Origin: Bordetella bronchialis
GTDB taxonomy: Bacteria > Pseudomonadota > Gammaproteobacteria > Burkholderiales > Burkholderiaceae_B
Direction of reading: 5' to 3'
Assembly: GCF_001676705.1 (NCBI RefSeq)
Contig: NZ_CP016170.1
Span: 1,178,001-1,242,000 of the forward strand
Length of the DNA: 64,000 nucleotides
Position 1 is the first letter of the stretch, and the number at the start of each line of letters is the position of its first letter. The notes below the pieces were generated by a model. That model worked only from the letters and a program-made list of their open reading frames with translations. It did not search any database and had not been told where the DNA came from. The position numbers and the translations under genes were made by a program. Positions 1-9,020 of this stretch are shown here, piece after piece.

Positions 1-1769
1 CGGACGATGCCATCGTTTCGGACGGTTCCAGCGTCGTCAATCTGTCCAACACCACCTTGAACGCCGCTGCCGGCAAGTCGCTGTACCGGGTGGCCAGCGG
101 GCAGGGCACGCTCAACGCGAACGGGCAGATATTGTCCGGCGACTTGCGGGCCGACGCGGGCGCCGCCCTGACCTTGAATCTGAATGGCGGAAGCGTCTAC
201 ACCGGCACCCCGTCGCTGGGCGATGCTTCCAGCACCGCGGCGATCAATGTCAACGATGCGTCCAGCACGTGGAACGTCACCGCCGATACCACCCTGGCCA
301 GCCTGGGCAATGCCGGGACGGTCGCGTTCGGCGCGCCGGTCAATGGCGCCTATAAATCCGTGACGGTAAACGGCGATTACCAGGGCGGCGGCACGGTGGC
401 GATGAACACCGTCCTGAATACCGGCGGTGCGCTGGGCAATCAAAGCACCGATCGCCTGTTGATCAAGGGCAATGCGACGGGGACGACGACCCTGCAACTG
501 CAGACGACCGGGACGGGCGCCAATACGAATACGGCGCTCAACAACCTTCCCGTTCCCACCGAGGGCATTTCGCTGGTCCAGGTCGCGGGTAATTCGTCCG
601 CCAATGCATTCACGCTGGCGGGCGGCTATGTCGCGGCCAATGGCAGCCCCTACCAGTATCGGCTGTTCGCCTACGGGCCCGGGCAGGCCGCGGCCTCGCA
701 ATCCATGCTCGGCGCCGCGCCCCTGAATTGGGATTACCGCTTGCAGACCGCGTATCTGGATCCCAACGGCAATCCGGTGCCCGGCATGCCGCCGGGCGGG
801 CAGGGCGGCGGCGGACGTCCCGCCATCGTCGCGCAGGCCAGCTCCGAACTCGTCGCGCCCCTGGCGCTGCAGAACTACGGCGCCACGGTCATGGGAAGCC
901 TGAATCGCCGCCTGGGCGAAATCCGGGGCCAGGACATCCCCCCGCCGGACAACCGCGCGGAGATGTTCAGCCGCGTCATCGCCGCCAGCAGCAGCTACCG
1001 GTCCAGCCGCGACTTCGACGACTACGGCTACGATTTCCACCAGGACATCCAGGCCATGCAGATCGGCGGCAACTGGCTGCATCTGCGCGACCAGGACCAG
1101 AACCTGCGCCTGGGCGCGGCGGTGACCATCGGCTCGACCTCGGTCCGGCCCAAGACCCAGGACGCGGAGTCCAGCAAGTTCAGGCTGGATGCGCGCAGCG
1201 TGGCGCTGACCGCCACATGGCAGCACAAGAGCGGCTGGTACGTCGATGGCGTGCTGTCGGCCGGTACCTTCAACGGCGACGTGAAAACCGACAAGAGCAG
1301 CGAGGCCAGCAAGATCAAGGGCAATAGCCTGGAGGCCTCCGTCGAAACCGGCAAGGCCTTCGCGCTGGACAACGGCTTCGTGGTGGAGCCCCAGTTGCAG
1401 TTGATGAGTCAGACCTTCCGCTTCGATGACCACACGGACGTGGACGGCGTGCACACCGACTGGGACACCAACACCTTCTTTACCGCGCGGGGCGGCGTCA
1501 AGGTATCCATCCCGGTTCCGTCAGCGCCCCAATGGAAACCCTATGTGGCGGCGAACCTGCTGCAAACGTGGGGTGGCGACAACGATGTCAAGCTGGCCGA
1601 TACCTCGTTCACGCCGGGCAAGGTCGGCACCGCCGTGCAATTGCAAGTGGGGGCGACGGGGCGCCTTACCCCCAACCTGTCGGTGTATGGCGAACTGGCG
1701 GGACAGCAGCGGCTTGGACATGGCACGAGTTCGGTCTATGGCAACGTCGGAATCCGCTACCTGTTCTGA
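1..1769 (+). CDS. Autotransporter outer-membrane protein, C-terminal part (5' end outside window)
   Basis: The frame is open from base 3, so the gene begins upstream; about 588 residues are visible. The first half is Gly/Asn/Thr-rich and repetitive with many short beta-strand-like segments, as in a pertactin-type passenger beta-helix. From about base 850 to the end it reads as a type V autotransporter beta-domain: a helix ending LNRRLGEIRGQ, then alternating amphipathic strands and a C-terminal YLF, the aromatic end expected for Bam-dependent insertion. A Pro/Gly-rich hinge (PGMPPGGQGGGG) lies between the halves. The passenger would be exported to the cell surface; its function (adhesin or other) cannot be told without the N-terminus. 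It converges with a LuxR-type gene 6 bp downstream. Confidence 0.9.
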   Translation, partial: DDAIVSDGSSVVNLSNTTLNAAAGKSLYRVASGQGTLNANGQILSGDLRADAGAALTLNLNGGSVYTGTPSLGDASSTAAINVNDASSTWNVTADTTLASLGNAGTVAFGAPVNGAYKSVTVNGDYQGGGTVAMNTVLNTGGALGNQSTDRLLIKGNATGTTTLQLQTTGTGANTNTALNNLPVPTEGISLVQVAGNSSANAFTLAGGYVAANGSPYQYRLFAYGPGQAAASQSMLGAAPLNWDYRLQTAYLDPNGNPVPGMPPGGQGGGGRPAIVAQASSELVAPLALQNYGATVMGSLNRRLGEIRGQDIPPPDNRAEMFSRVIAASSSYRSSRDFDDYGYDFHQDIQAMQIGGNWLHLRDQDQNLRLGAAVTIGSTSVRPKTQDAESSKFRLDARSVALTATWQHKSGWYVDGVLSAGTFNGDVKTDKSSEASKIKGNSLEASVETGKAFALDNGFVVEPQLQLMSQTFRFDDHTDVDGVHTDWDTNTFFTARGGVKVSIPVPSAPQWKPYVAANLLQTWGGDNDVKLADTSFTPGKVGTAVQLQVGATGRLTPNLSVYGELAGQQRLGHGTSSVYGNVGIRYLF

Positions 1770-1775
1770 CGACCG

Positions 1776-2486
1776 CTACAGCAGCCCGAGAATGGCCGCC
1801 TTCAGCGCGGCCGACGTCCGGTTGGCGGCCGCCAGTTTCTGCAGGATTTTCTCCATGTGGAAATTCACGGTCCGTTCGGACAAATGCATGATCCGCCCGA
1901 TGGCGACCGATGTCTTGCCATCGGCGGTCAAGCGCAATATGTCGATTTCCCGTTCCGAAAGACCGGTCGTGGCTTCCGGCATGTATTTCGGCACCAGCAG
2001 CCTGGCCAGACCGCGATGCGCGGTATGGGCCAGCCAGGTCAGGCGCGGAGACAGCTCGTCCAGGTCTCTCAGCAGCATGTGGGCGCCGCAGCTGGCCAGG
2101 TTCAGGGCGCTGCCGACGCCCATGGGCCCGTGGCACGCCTGGGCCCACCCCGCCTTCAGGCCATGCGTCCGCGCATCTTCCCAGAATGGCGGGCCATCGC
2201 CCGGCAGGTCGGTGGACCACACAAGCGCCTCGTCAGGCGCGCCTGTCCGGTTCGCGGCAACCCTGGCGAAAATGGCGGATGTCACCTGCGAGGGCCAACG
2301 CCAATCGTCGGGACAGTTGTCATGCAGGATAAGCCTGGGGTTCGTCAGCGGCAGGGGAAGCCGCATGCCCAACGCATAATATTCAAATCCCAGCCGGCGC
2401 ACGATGTCATGCAGCAGGCCATAGAACTGCTTCTCGTTGTCGGCCACGAGCAGCAGCTCCGTCCGCTCTCTTTCCCAGTTCTGCAT
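1776..2486 (-). CDS. LuxR-family regulator with autoinducer-binding-like domain (LuxR solo)
   Basis: 236 residues. Residues about 15-165 match the LuxR autoinducer-binding fold (VWSTD and FWEDAR segments), and residues 174-235 are a GerE-type helix-turn-helix (GLSEREIDILRLTADGKTS, then SERTVNFHMEKILQKL). No luxI-type synthase lies in the window, so it is an orphan here. Aligned by eye with TraR, W57 and W85 are kept (W62, W90), but Tyr61 is Ser66 and the ligand-contacting Asp70 is Arg75, so it may not bind a classical acyl-homoserine lactone. It is convergent with the autotransporter; no direct link between them is shown. Confidence 0.85.
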   Translation of the reverse strand: MQNWERERTELLLVADNEKQFYGLLHDIVRRLGFEYYALGMRLPLPLTNPRLILHDNCPDDWRWPSQVTSAIFARVAANRTGAPDEALVWSTDLPGDGPPFWEDARTHGLKAGWAQACHGPMGVGSALNLASCGAHMLLRDLDELSPRLTWLAHTAHRGLARLLVPKYMPEATTGLSEREIDILRLTADGKTSVAIGRIMHLSERTVNFHMEKILQKLAAANRTSAALKAAILGLL

Positions 2487-2646
2487 GTCGGCTTCCCCTT
2501 ACCATCGCCGCGCGCTTTGCGCGCGCCGCCGCAGAAAAAATACACTGGGCCGACTAAGGGAAACGGAGCGCCGGGGGGTAATCTTTCGTATCGGGATCCG
2601 TCGCGCCGCGGTATGCCGCGATCGCGACCGCGGCGGGGCGCGGCCG

Positions 2647-2673
2647 GCGGAATCGCGCCGGCCACGATTCCGC
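2647..2673 (-). terminator. Hairpin downstream of gcdH
   Basis: A perfect 9-bp inverted repeat (GCGGAATCG / CGATTCCGC) with a 9-nt loop lies 41 bp past the gcdH stop codon. There is no T-run on the gcdH strand, so it may be a weak or Rho-assisted terminator or an mRNA-end stabiliser. The rest of 2487-2713 holds only GC-rich sequence and presumably the luxR-type promoter. Confidence 0.35.
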
Positions 2674-2713
2674 GGCGTGCAAGGCCGCGATGCCGTCCAG
2701 CCTTCCGGACGGG

Positions 2714-3907
2714 TCAGCAGAAGGCCTGGATGCCCGTCTGGGCCCGGCCCAGGATCAAGGCATGCACGTCATGCGTGCCTTCATAGGTATTGACGACTTC
2801 CAGGTTGACCAGATGGCGGGCCACGCCGAACTCGTCGGAAATCCCGTTTCCGCCCATCATGTCGCGCGCCATGCGGGCGATATCCAATGCCTTGCCGCAG
2901 GAATTGCGCTTCATGATGGACGTGATCTCCACCGCGGCCGTGCCCTCGTCCTTCATGCGGCCCAGGCGCAGGCAGCCTTGCAGGCCCAGGGTGATCTCGG
3001 TCTGCATGTCGGCAAGCTTCTTCTGGATAAGCTGGTTGGCCGCCAGGGGGCGCCCGAACTGCTTGCGGTCCAGCGTGTACTGGCGCGCCGTGTGCCAGCA
3101 GAACTCGGCCGCGCCCAGCGCGCCCCAGGCGATCCCATAGCGCGCGGAATTCAGGCAGGTGAACGGGCCCTTCAATCCGCTGACCTTGGGCAGCATCTGC
3201 GAAGCCGGGATCTCCACTTCGTCCATGACGATTTCGCCGGTGATGGAGGCGCGCAGGCCGACCTTGCCATGGATGGCGGGGGCCGACAGGCCCTTCATGC
3301 CTTTTTCCAGGATGAAGCCGCGGATCTTGCCGTCGTCGTCGCCGCCGACCACCTTGGCCCAGACCACGAACACGTCGGCGAAGGGGGAATTGCTGATCCA
3401 CATCTTGGTGCCCGACACCCGGTAGCCGTCGGCCGTCTTGACCGCGCGGGTCTCCATGCTGCCGGGATCGGATCCGTGATTGGGCTCGGTCAGGCCGAAG
3501 CAGCCTATCCATTCGCCGCTGGCGAGCTTGGGCAGGTACTTCTGTTTCTGTTCGTCGCTGCCGAATTCGTTGATCGGCACCATGACCAGCGAGGACTGCA
3601 CGCTCATCATCGAGCGGTAGCCGGAATCCACGCGTTCCACTTCACGGGCGATCAGGCCATAGCACACATAGTTCAGGCCGGCACCGCCGTATTCGGTGGG
3701 GATGGTGGGGCCCAGCAAGCCCAGCTCGCCCATTTCGCGGAAGATGGCCGGATCGGTTTTTTCGTGGCGGAAAGCCTCCAGCACGCGCGGAGCCAGCTTG
3801 TCCTGGGCATACGCGGCGGCGGCATCGCGCACCATGCGCTCTTCGTCGGTGAGCTGGCTGTCGAGCAGCAGCGGATCCTGCCAGTGGAAGGAAGGGTTGG
3901 ATGACAT
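2714..3907 (-). CDS. gcdH: Glutaryl-CoA dehydrogenase
   Basis: 397 residues, the normal length for this FAD enzyme of the acyl-CoA dehydrogenase family. It oxidises and decarboxylates glutaryl-CoA to crotonyl-CoA in lysine, tryptophan and glutarate breakdown, passing electrons to ETF. Visible family features are the start [19 protein letters not shown], the substrate/FAD segment [16 protein letters not shown], and the C-terminal [17 protein letters not shown], in which the Glu (about residue 376) is the catalytic base. The gene lies 87 bp downstream of the ThDP-enzyme gene on the same strand and may be co-transcribed with it. The usual partner gcdG (CoA transferase) is not next to it. Confidence 0.95.
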   Translation of the reverse strand: MSSNPSFHWQDPLLLDSQLTDEERMVRDAAAAYAQDKLAPRVLEAFRHEKTDPAIFREMGELGLLGPTIPTEYGGAGLNYVCYGLIAREVERVDSGYRSMMSVQSSLVMVPINEFGSDEQKQKYLPKLASGEWIGCFGLTEPNHGSDPGSMETRAVKTADGYRVSGTKMWISNSPFADVFVVWAKVVGGDDDGKIRGFILEKGMKGLSAPAIHGKVGLRASITGEIVMDEVEIPASQMLPKVSGLKGPFTCLNSARYGIAWGALGAAEFCWHTARQYTLDRKQFGRPLAANQLIQKKLADMQTEITLGLQGCLRLGRMKDEGTAAVEITSIMKRNSCGKALDIARMARDMMGGNGISDEFGVARHLVNLEVVNTYEGTHDVHALILGRAQTGIQAFC

Positions 3908-3994
3908 GGAAAACTCCTGGTCTCGCTGGTTTTAAATCGTAGGCCGTGGCATGTCCGGCGTGCCGTGCACGCCAGCCGCCGCGGCGGCGGGGTT

Positions 3995-5683
3995 TCAGTG
4001 CCCGGCCTTCAGTGCCGTGTCGCGGATCTTTTCCAGCGTCGTGGTAGGCGTGATCACTTCCGGATCGATCAGGCAATGCAGGATGGCGGGTTTGCGGCTG
4101 TCCAGCGCGCGCCGCAGCGCGGGCGCGAACTGTTCCGTCGATTCGACGCGTTCGCCATGGCCGCCGAAGGCCTGCGCATAGGCGGCGAAATCGGGATTGC
4201 GCAGGGCCGTGGCGGAGACGCGGCCGGGGTAATGGCGTTCCTGGTGCATGCGTATCGTGCCGTACATGCCGTTGTCGACGATGACCACCAGGATGGGCAG
4301 GTCGTACTGCACGGCCGTCGCGAATTCCTGGCCGTGCATCAGGAAGCAGCCGTCGCCGGCCAGGCATACCACGGTGCGTTGCGGGTACACGCGCTTGGCG
4401 CCCACCGCGGCGGGCAGCCCGTAGCCCATGGATCCGGAGGTCGGCGCCAGCTGGGTGCCGTAGCGCTGGAAGCGATGGAAGCGGTGCAGCCACGTGGCGT
4501 AGTTGCCGGCGCCATTGGTCATGATGGCGTCGGGCGGCAGCGTTTCTCGCAGGACTTGCATGACGGCGCCCATTTGCAGAGCGCCGGGCGTCTTGATGGC
4601 GGCGGGATCGCTCCAGGACAGATAGGCATCGTGGGCGGCCCGGGTTTCCTGGGGCCAGCCCTGGGCGCCGCCGGCCGGTTGCAGCGCCGCCAGCGCTTGC
4701 GTGAAGGCGATGGGCGATGCATTGATCGCCAGCGTCGCGCGATACACGCGGTTCAGTTCGCTGCTGTCCGGATGCACGTGCACCAGCTTCTGCCTGGGCA
4801 CGGGAATGTCGAACAGCGTATAGGACTGGCTGGGCATCTCCGACATGCGGCCCCCCACCAGCAAGACCAGGTCGGCATCCTGCACGCGCTTGAGCAGGGC
4901 GGGGTTCAGGCCTATGCCCACATCGCCCGCGAAACAGGGGTGGTCGGCGGGGAACAGCATCTGCCGCCGGAACGACACCGCGACGGGCAGCTGGAAACGG
5001 GTGGCGAAGTCGGCGAAGCGCTCCACCGCGCCGGCATCCCAGCGGGCGCCGCCCAGGATGGCGATGGGCGCGCGCGCCGACCGCAGCAGGGCTTGCAGTT
5101 CATCCAGTTGCGCGGGCGTGGGCGCGCTTTCGATGACTTCATAGCGCGGGGCGTCGGCGACTTCCGCCGTTTCCACCAGCATGTCTTCCGGCAGCGCGAT
5201 GACGACCGGACCGGGCCGGCCCGAGGTGGCCACGTGGAAGGCGCGCGATACCAGTTCGGGGATCCGCTCCACCTGGTCGATCTCGGTCACCCACTTGGCC
5301 TGGGTGCCGAACACCGCGCGGTAGTCCATTTCCTGGAAGGCTTCGCGCTCGCGCATGCCGCGCTCGATCTGGCCGACGAACAGGATCAGCGGCGTGGAGT
5401 CCTGCATGGCGATGTGCACGCCCGCCATCGCATTGGAGGCCCCCGGGCCGCGGGTCACCATGCAGATACCCGGCTCGCCGGTCAGCTTGCCATGGGCATC
5501 GGCCATCATGGCGGCGCCGCCTTCCTGGCGGCAGACGGTGACATCGATCCTGGCGTCGTGCAGGCCGTCCAGGACGGCCAGGTAACTTTCGCCGGGCACG
5601 CAGAAGACGTGCTTGACGCCGTGGGCGGCGAGTTGGTCGACGAGGATGTGTCCGCCCAGGCGGGAGGGCTGCGGAGTCTGCAT
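3995..5683 (-). CDS. Acetolactate-synthase-like thiamine-diphosphate enzyme
   Basis: 562 residues with the three-part ThDP fold: an N-terminal pyrimidine-binding domain with the catalytic Glu in CVPGESYL (about residue 32), a central domain, and a C-terminal pyrophosphate-binding domain with the motif GDGCFLMHGQEF...VDNG (about residues 443-470). The start was placed at MQTPQPSRL because upstream in-frame sequence lacks protein character. There is no regulatory small subunit (ilvH) beside it, so it is more likely a catabolic 2-oxoacid decarboxylase/ligase-type enzyme than the biosynthetic IlvB; the substrate is unknown. A 19-bp motif shared with the LysR gene promoter lies 68 bp before the start. 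Confidence 0.8.
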   Translation of the reverse strand: MQTPQPSRLGGHILVDQLAAHGVKHVFCVPGESYLAVLDGLHDARIDVTVCRQEGGAAMMADAHGKLTGEPGICMVTRGPGASNAMAGVHIAMQDSTPLILFVGQIERGMREREAFQEMDYRAVFGTQAKWVTEIDQVERIPELVSRAFHVATSGRPGPVVIALPEDMLVETAEVADAPRYEVIESAPTPAQLDELQALLRSARAPIAILGGARWDAGAVERFADFATRFQLPVAVSFRRQMLFPADHPCFAGDVGIGLNPALLKRVQDADLVLLVGGRMSEMPSQSYTLFDIPVPRQKLVHVHPDSSELNRVYRATLAINASPIAFTQALAALQPAGGAQGWPQETRAAHDAYLSWSDPAAIKTPGALQMGAVMQVLRETLPPDAIMTNGAGNYATWLHRFHRFQRYGTQLAPTSGSMGYGLPAAVGAKRVYPQRTVVCLAGDGCFLMHGQEFATAVQYDLPILVVIVDNGMYGTIRMHQERHYPGRVSATALRNPDFAAYAQAFGGHGERVESTEQFAPALRRALDSRKPAILHCLIDPEVITPTTTLEKIRDTALKAGH

Positions 5684-5751
5684 GGCGTGTCGTTTCACGG
5701 AGTACGGGCTAGGATATCCGTGAGGATAGTGTTCCAAACGCGCACAACGCA

Positions 5752-5770
5752 ATTGATAAAAACGCACAAT
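5752..5770. promoter_or_regulatory. Putative LysR-type operator, copy 1
   Basis: ATTGATAAAAACGCACAAT has the form ATTG-N11-CAAT, the T-N11-A dyad typical of LysR-type regulators. A 17/19 identical copy lies at 6892-6910 before the LysR gene itself. It sits 68 bp upstream of the ThDP-enzyme start codon. Binding is inferred, not shown. Confidence 0.6.
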
Positions 5771-5841
5771 CACGTGCGGTCCGGGCACGTTGCCGCGGAA
5801 GCCGCGCCGCGGTGTCTCCCGCGCCGGTGGCGGCGGCCCGG

Positions 5842-6330
5842 TTAGTCGCCCGGGCCGGCCTGCGCCTGCGCCGACGGCGCGGCGCCAAAGTAGCGCAGCG
5901 GCAGCAGTTCCCGCTGGGCCTCGCTCGGGGAATCCACCAGGTCGATATTCAATTTGCTGATCCCGGTGCTGCCCAGGCTGGGTGCGACGAAGCGCACATA
6001 GCGCGTTTCGCCAGGGTTCAGCATGAAGCTCAGGCCGTCGTCGGTCCAGAGCTTGTCGGTCACGACGTAGCTGCCCGCCGGCCGGTCGATGTAGAAGAAA
6101 CTGCCGGGCTTGGAGCGGCCGACCACTTGCTTGTTGACGCGGATCTTGGGCTGGCCGGACGGCCCCGCCCCGGCGTCCTGCATGGGGTTGTAGAACACGA
6201 TGCGTCCCTCGCCCGGTTTCAACGCGGGCAGGGAAGCCGCCATGCTGGCGTAGCGCGGGCCGGCGCAGCCCGCCAGCAGGGCGGCCATGAGGCAGGCGGC
6301 AATCCAGGCCGCCAGGCGGATGGGGTTCAT
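5842..6330 (-). CDS. Putative lipoprotein, DUF2846-like
   Basis: 162 residues. The start MNPIRLAAW is followed by a hydrophobic signal and the lipobox LAGC (Cys about residue 22), predicting a lipid-anchored envelope protein. The mature part contains stretches such as GEGRIVFYNP, KPGSFFYIDRP and LNPGETRYVRF that resemble DUF2846-type small beta-sandwich lipoproteins. The start codon overlaps the stop of the upstream lipoprotein gene by 4 bp (ATGA), so the two are translationally coupled. Function unknown. Confidence 0.75.
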   Translation of the reverse strand: MNPIRLAAWIAACLMAALLAGCAGPRYASMAASLPALKPGEGRIVFYNPMQDAGAGPSGQPKIRVNKQVVGRSKPGSFFYIDRPAGSYVVTDKLWTDDGLSFMLNPGETRYVRFVAPSLGSTGISKLNIDLVDSPSEAQRELLPLRYFGAAPSAQAQAGPGD

Positions 6331-6755
6331 GGCGTCGGCTCCAGGTTCAGCGTGGTGGCGTAGGTCACGGGTGTGAAAGAGGTTTCGCCGGGGAAATAGA
6401 AACCGACGAGCTTGTTGTCGGCGACGACGGGATAGGCCTCGCGCAGGCGCTTGGCATCGATCATCAGGGTGCCGCCCAGCTTGCGGTACACCATGCCCTG
6501 CGGAATGGATCCGGCCGGCAGCCACTGCGACCCTTCGGCCAGCACGACGGTCGCGTCGTTGGTCAAGGGCGCGGCGACGGCCTTGGCCAGCCGCAGGGGC
6601 TGCACGGCCGCGGCGGCCGGCACCGGCGTGTAGGTGGTGGGTCGCACGGACAGCGACATGCAGCCCGCAAGGGCCAGCGTCGCGGCGCAGAACATTAGTT
6701 GGACCGCCCGGCGCGGCGCCGGGCGGGTTTTCCGGGACGGGATCGGATCTGGCAT
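6327..6755 (-). CDS. Putative lipoprotein, first gene of a two-gene operon
   Basis: 142 residues from MPDPIPSRK, chosen because GAGAGG lies 5 bases before it; a start 6 codons upstream is possible. A basic N-terminus, hydrophobic stretch and lipobox LAGC (about residue 32) predict a lipoprotein. The mature part includes KLGGTLMIDAKRLREAYPVV and GFYFPGETSFTPVT, and I recognise no family. It is probably transcribed from the 6756-6956 region, divergently from the LysR gene, and so close to the LysR motif there. Confidence 0.7.
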   Translation of the reverse strand: MPDPIPSRKTRPAPRRAVQLMFCAATLALAGCMSLSVRPTTYTPVPAAAAVQPLRLAKAVAAPLTNDATVVLAEGSQWLPAGSIPQGMVYRKLGGTLMIDAKRLREAYPVVADNKLVGFYFPGETSFTPVTYATTLNLEPTP

Positions 6756-6891
6756 GCGGACCTCTCGGCGCAAAGCGCGCAGTATAGGTAGTGTTCCGAG
6801 ATATTTCTAGCCGCTACAAAATAGCGCCCGCGGCGGATCGCCGCCCAGGCATCCGCCCATGCCGGCGCATTTGCGCGCCATGCACATGACG

Positions 6892-6910
6892 ATTGATAAA
6901 ATCGCACATT
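6892..6910. promoter_or_regulatory. Putative LysR-type operator, copy 2
   Basis: ATTGATAAAATCGCACATT differs at only two positions from the copy at 5752-5770. It lies 46 bp before the LysR start codon and in the shared divergent region with the lipoprotein operon, as expected for an autoregulatory site. Confidence 0.6.
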
Positions 6911-6956
6911 CCCCGCCTCGCATCCGCGTCGCGGCCCCCGATGCGGCATTCATCCC

Positions 6957-7862
6957 ATGAGAAAAGGCATCCCCAACCTGAGCGCCTTGCAGGCTTTCGA
7001 GGCCACGGCCCGGCTGGGCACGTTTTCGCGAGCCGCCGAAGAGCTCTCCCTGACCCACAGCGCCGTCTATCGCCAGGTGGCCAGCCTGGAGGCGCGGCTG
7101 GGCGTGCAGCTGTTCACGCGGGTGCGCCGCCGCATCGCGCTGACCGACCATGGCGCCGAATACGCCGGGCGTATCCGGCATCACCTGGACCAAATAGAGA
7201 AAGACACCTTCGGGCTCGTCAGCCGCACCGGCATGGGCCGCAGCCTGCATATCGCCGTGGTGCCCACGCTGGCGACCACCTGGCTTATTCCCCGCCTGGC
7301 CGATTTCAACCGCCTGCACCCCGACATTACGGTGAGCCTGTCGGTGCGCACGCTGCCATTCCAATTCAAGGACCAGCCTTTCGACGGCGCCCTGTATCAC
7401 GGCGACCATGTCTGGCCCGGTACACGGGGCGTACTGCTGTTCCGTGAACGCGAGCTGATTCCCGTCTGCGCGCCGACCCTGGCCCAGGGGGCCCGCGAAC
7501 AGGGCGGCGGGCCGCTCGCGGGCATGCCGCACCTGCATTTGAATTCGCGGCCCGATGCCTGGCGCCTCTGGTATGCGGAAAACCGCTTCCTGTTCGGGCC
7601 GCAGGCGGCGGGCGGCCCGCGCTACGAACTGTTTTCCATGGTGCTGGCCGCCGCGGAGGCGGGCCTGGGCGTGGGGCTGGTGCCGCGCTTCCTCGCGCAA
7701 GAGGCCCTGGATGCCGGCCGTGTCGTCATGCCGGCGCAGGCCGTCCTGCCCGTGCCCCACGGCTACTATTTCAGTTATCCCGACCGCGGGCATCGGCCCG
7801 AGGCCCCGCGTATATTCCAGGCCTGGCTGCAGGGAATCGCGGATGGCGGAACCAGCCGCTAG
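6957..7862 (+). CDS. LysR-family transcriptional regulator (GcvA-like)
   Basis: 301 residues. The N-terminal winged helix-turn-helix (residues 6-65: NLSALQAFEATARLGTFSRA, then HSAVYRQVASLE) is the GcvA-type subgroup, followed by a LysR substrate-binding domain (about 90-295) with the internal GLGVGLVPRFLA segment. The probable effector is a small metabolite. Candidate targets from the shared motif are itself, the divergent lipoprotein operon and the ThDP enzyme, possibly with gcdH. GcvA-like regulators also control gcdH in other proteobacteria, which fits this neighbourhood. Confidence 0.88.
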   Translation: MRKGIPNLSALQAFEATARLGTFSRAAEELSLTHSAVYRQVASLEARLGVQLFTRVRRRIALTDHGAEYAGRIRHHLDQIEKDTFGLVSRTGMGRSLHIAVVPTLATTWLIPRLADFNRLHPDITVSLSVRTLPFQFKDQPFDGALYHGDHVWPGTRGVLLFRERELIPVCAPTLAQGAREQGGGPLAGMPHLHLNSRPDAWRLWYAENRFLFGPQAAGGPRYELFSMVLAAAEAGLGVGLVPRFLAQEALDAGRVVMPAQAVLPVPHGYYFSYPDRGHRPEAPRIFQAWLQGIADGGTSR

Positions 7863-8071
7863 CACGGCTTACGGCACGCGGCTGTAGAACAGTTGGCATG
7901 ATTTCCGCTATTTTTCTGTATCGGATCAAGCGTATAAGAGGCACTTTTCGCCCCTTATCAGAGGGCTAATACCGATTGTTTCGCCGTCGTTTTCTGAAAC
8001 AATACCCCGCTAGTCTCGGACCGCATTACCCGTGCGGTACGGGTGTTTCTCCTGACCATGGGAATATCTTC

Positions 8072-9001
8072 ATGAAAAAAACGCTGCTCTTTGCTGCTGT
8101 CGCGGCTGCCACCACGCTCACCTCGCTGTCCGCCCAGGCTGGCCGCCTGGACGACATCAAGGCTTCTGGCACCATCAAGCTGGGTTATCGCGACGCCTCG
8201 CTGCCGTTTTCCTATCTGGACGATAACCAGAAGCCCATCGGCTATTCCATGGACATCTGCTACGGCATCGTCAAGGCCGTGGAAAAAAATGTCGGCAAAC
8301 CCCTGAAGGTCAACCTGGTGGCCGTTACCTCCTCCACCCGCATCCCGCTGGTGGCCAACGGCACGGTGGACATCGAATGCGGCTCCACCACCAATAACCT
8401 GGAGCGCCAGAAACAGGTCAGCTTCGCGCCCACCACCTTCGTGACGGCCAACCGCTTCGTCGCCAAGAAGTCCGCCGGCTACAAGACGCTGGAAGACCTG
8501 AAGGGCAAGACCGTGATTTCCACCGCCGGCACCAGCAATATCAAGTGGGTGACCGAAGCCAACGGCGGCCAGGCCACCTACCTGGACGGCAAGAAGGTGC
8601 CCGCCCTGGGCATGAACATCATCCCCGCCAAGGATCACGCGGAAGCCTTCCTGACCGTGGAAAACGGCCGCGCCGCCGCCTTCTTCATGGATGACGTGCT
8701 GCTGGCGGGCCTGGTTGCCACCGCGCGCAACCCCAAGGAATGGATGATCAGCGACCAGGCCTACTCGGTCGAGCCCTACGCCATGATCGAGCCCAAGGAC
8801 GATCCGGCTTTCAAGAAAGTGGTCGATGACGCGGTCGTCGCCATGATCAAGGACGGCACCGTCGAGAAGCTCTACAAGAAGTGGTTCGAGTCGCCCATCC
8901 CGCCGAAGAACGTCAACCTGAACCTGCCGATGAGCCCGGCGCTGAAGAAGGTCCTGGCCAACCCCACGGATTCGGGCGATCCGGCCACCTACAAGCAATA
9001 A
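8072..9001 (+). CDS. gltI: Glutamate/aspartate ABC transporter, periplasmic binding protein
   Basis: 309 residues from MKKTLLFAAVAAA, with a cleavable signal peptide (about 1-23, ending SLSAQA). The rest is the family-3 solute-binding fold (IKLGYRDASLPFSYLDDNQKPIGYSMDIC), a strong match to GltI/DEBP-type proteins. It captures glutamate and/or aspartate in the periplasm for the permease encoded next. The start was chosen for the signal peptide rather than an upstream in-frame Met at 7976. It is the first gene of gltIJKL, and a two-hairpin element follows it. Confidence 0.93.
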   Translation: MKKTLLFAAVAAATTLTSLSAQAGRLDDIKASGTIKLGYRDASLPFSYLDDNQKPIGYSMDICYGIVKAVEKNVGKPLKVNLVAVTSSTRIPLVANGTVDIECGSTTNNLERQKQVSFAPTTFVTANRFVAKKSAGYKTLEDLKGKTVISTAGTSNIKWVTEANGGQATYLDGKKVPALGMNIIPAKDHAEAFLTVENGRAAAFFMDDVLLAGLVATARNPKEWMISDQAYSVEPYAMIEPKDDPAFKKVVDDAVVAMIKDGTVEKLYKKWFESPIPPKNVNLNLPMSPALKKVLANPTDSGDPATYKQ

Positions 9002-9020
9002 TCGTCGTTCCGTTCCGATG

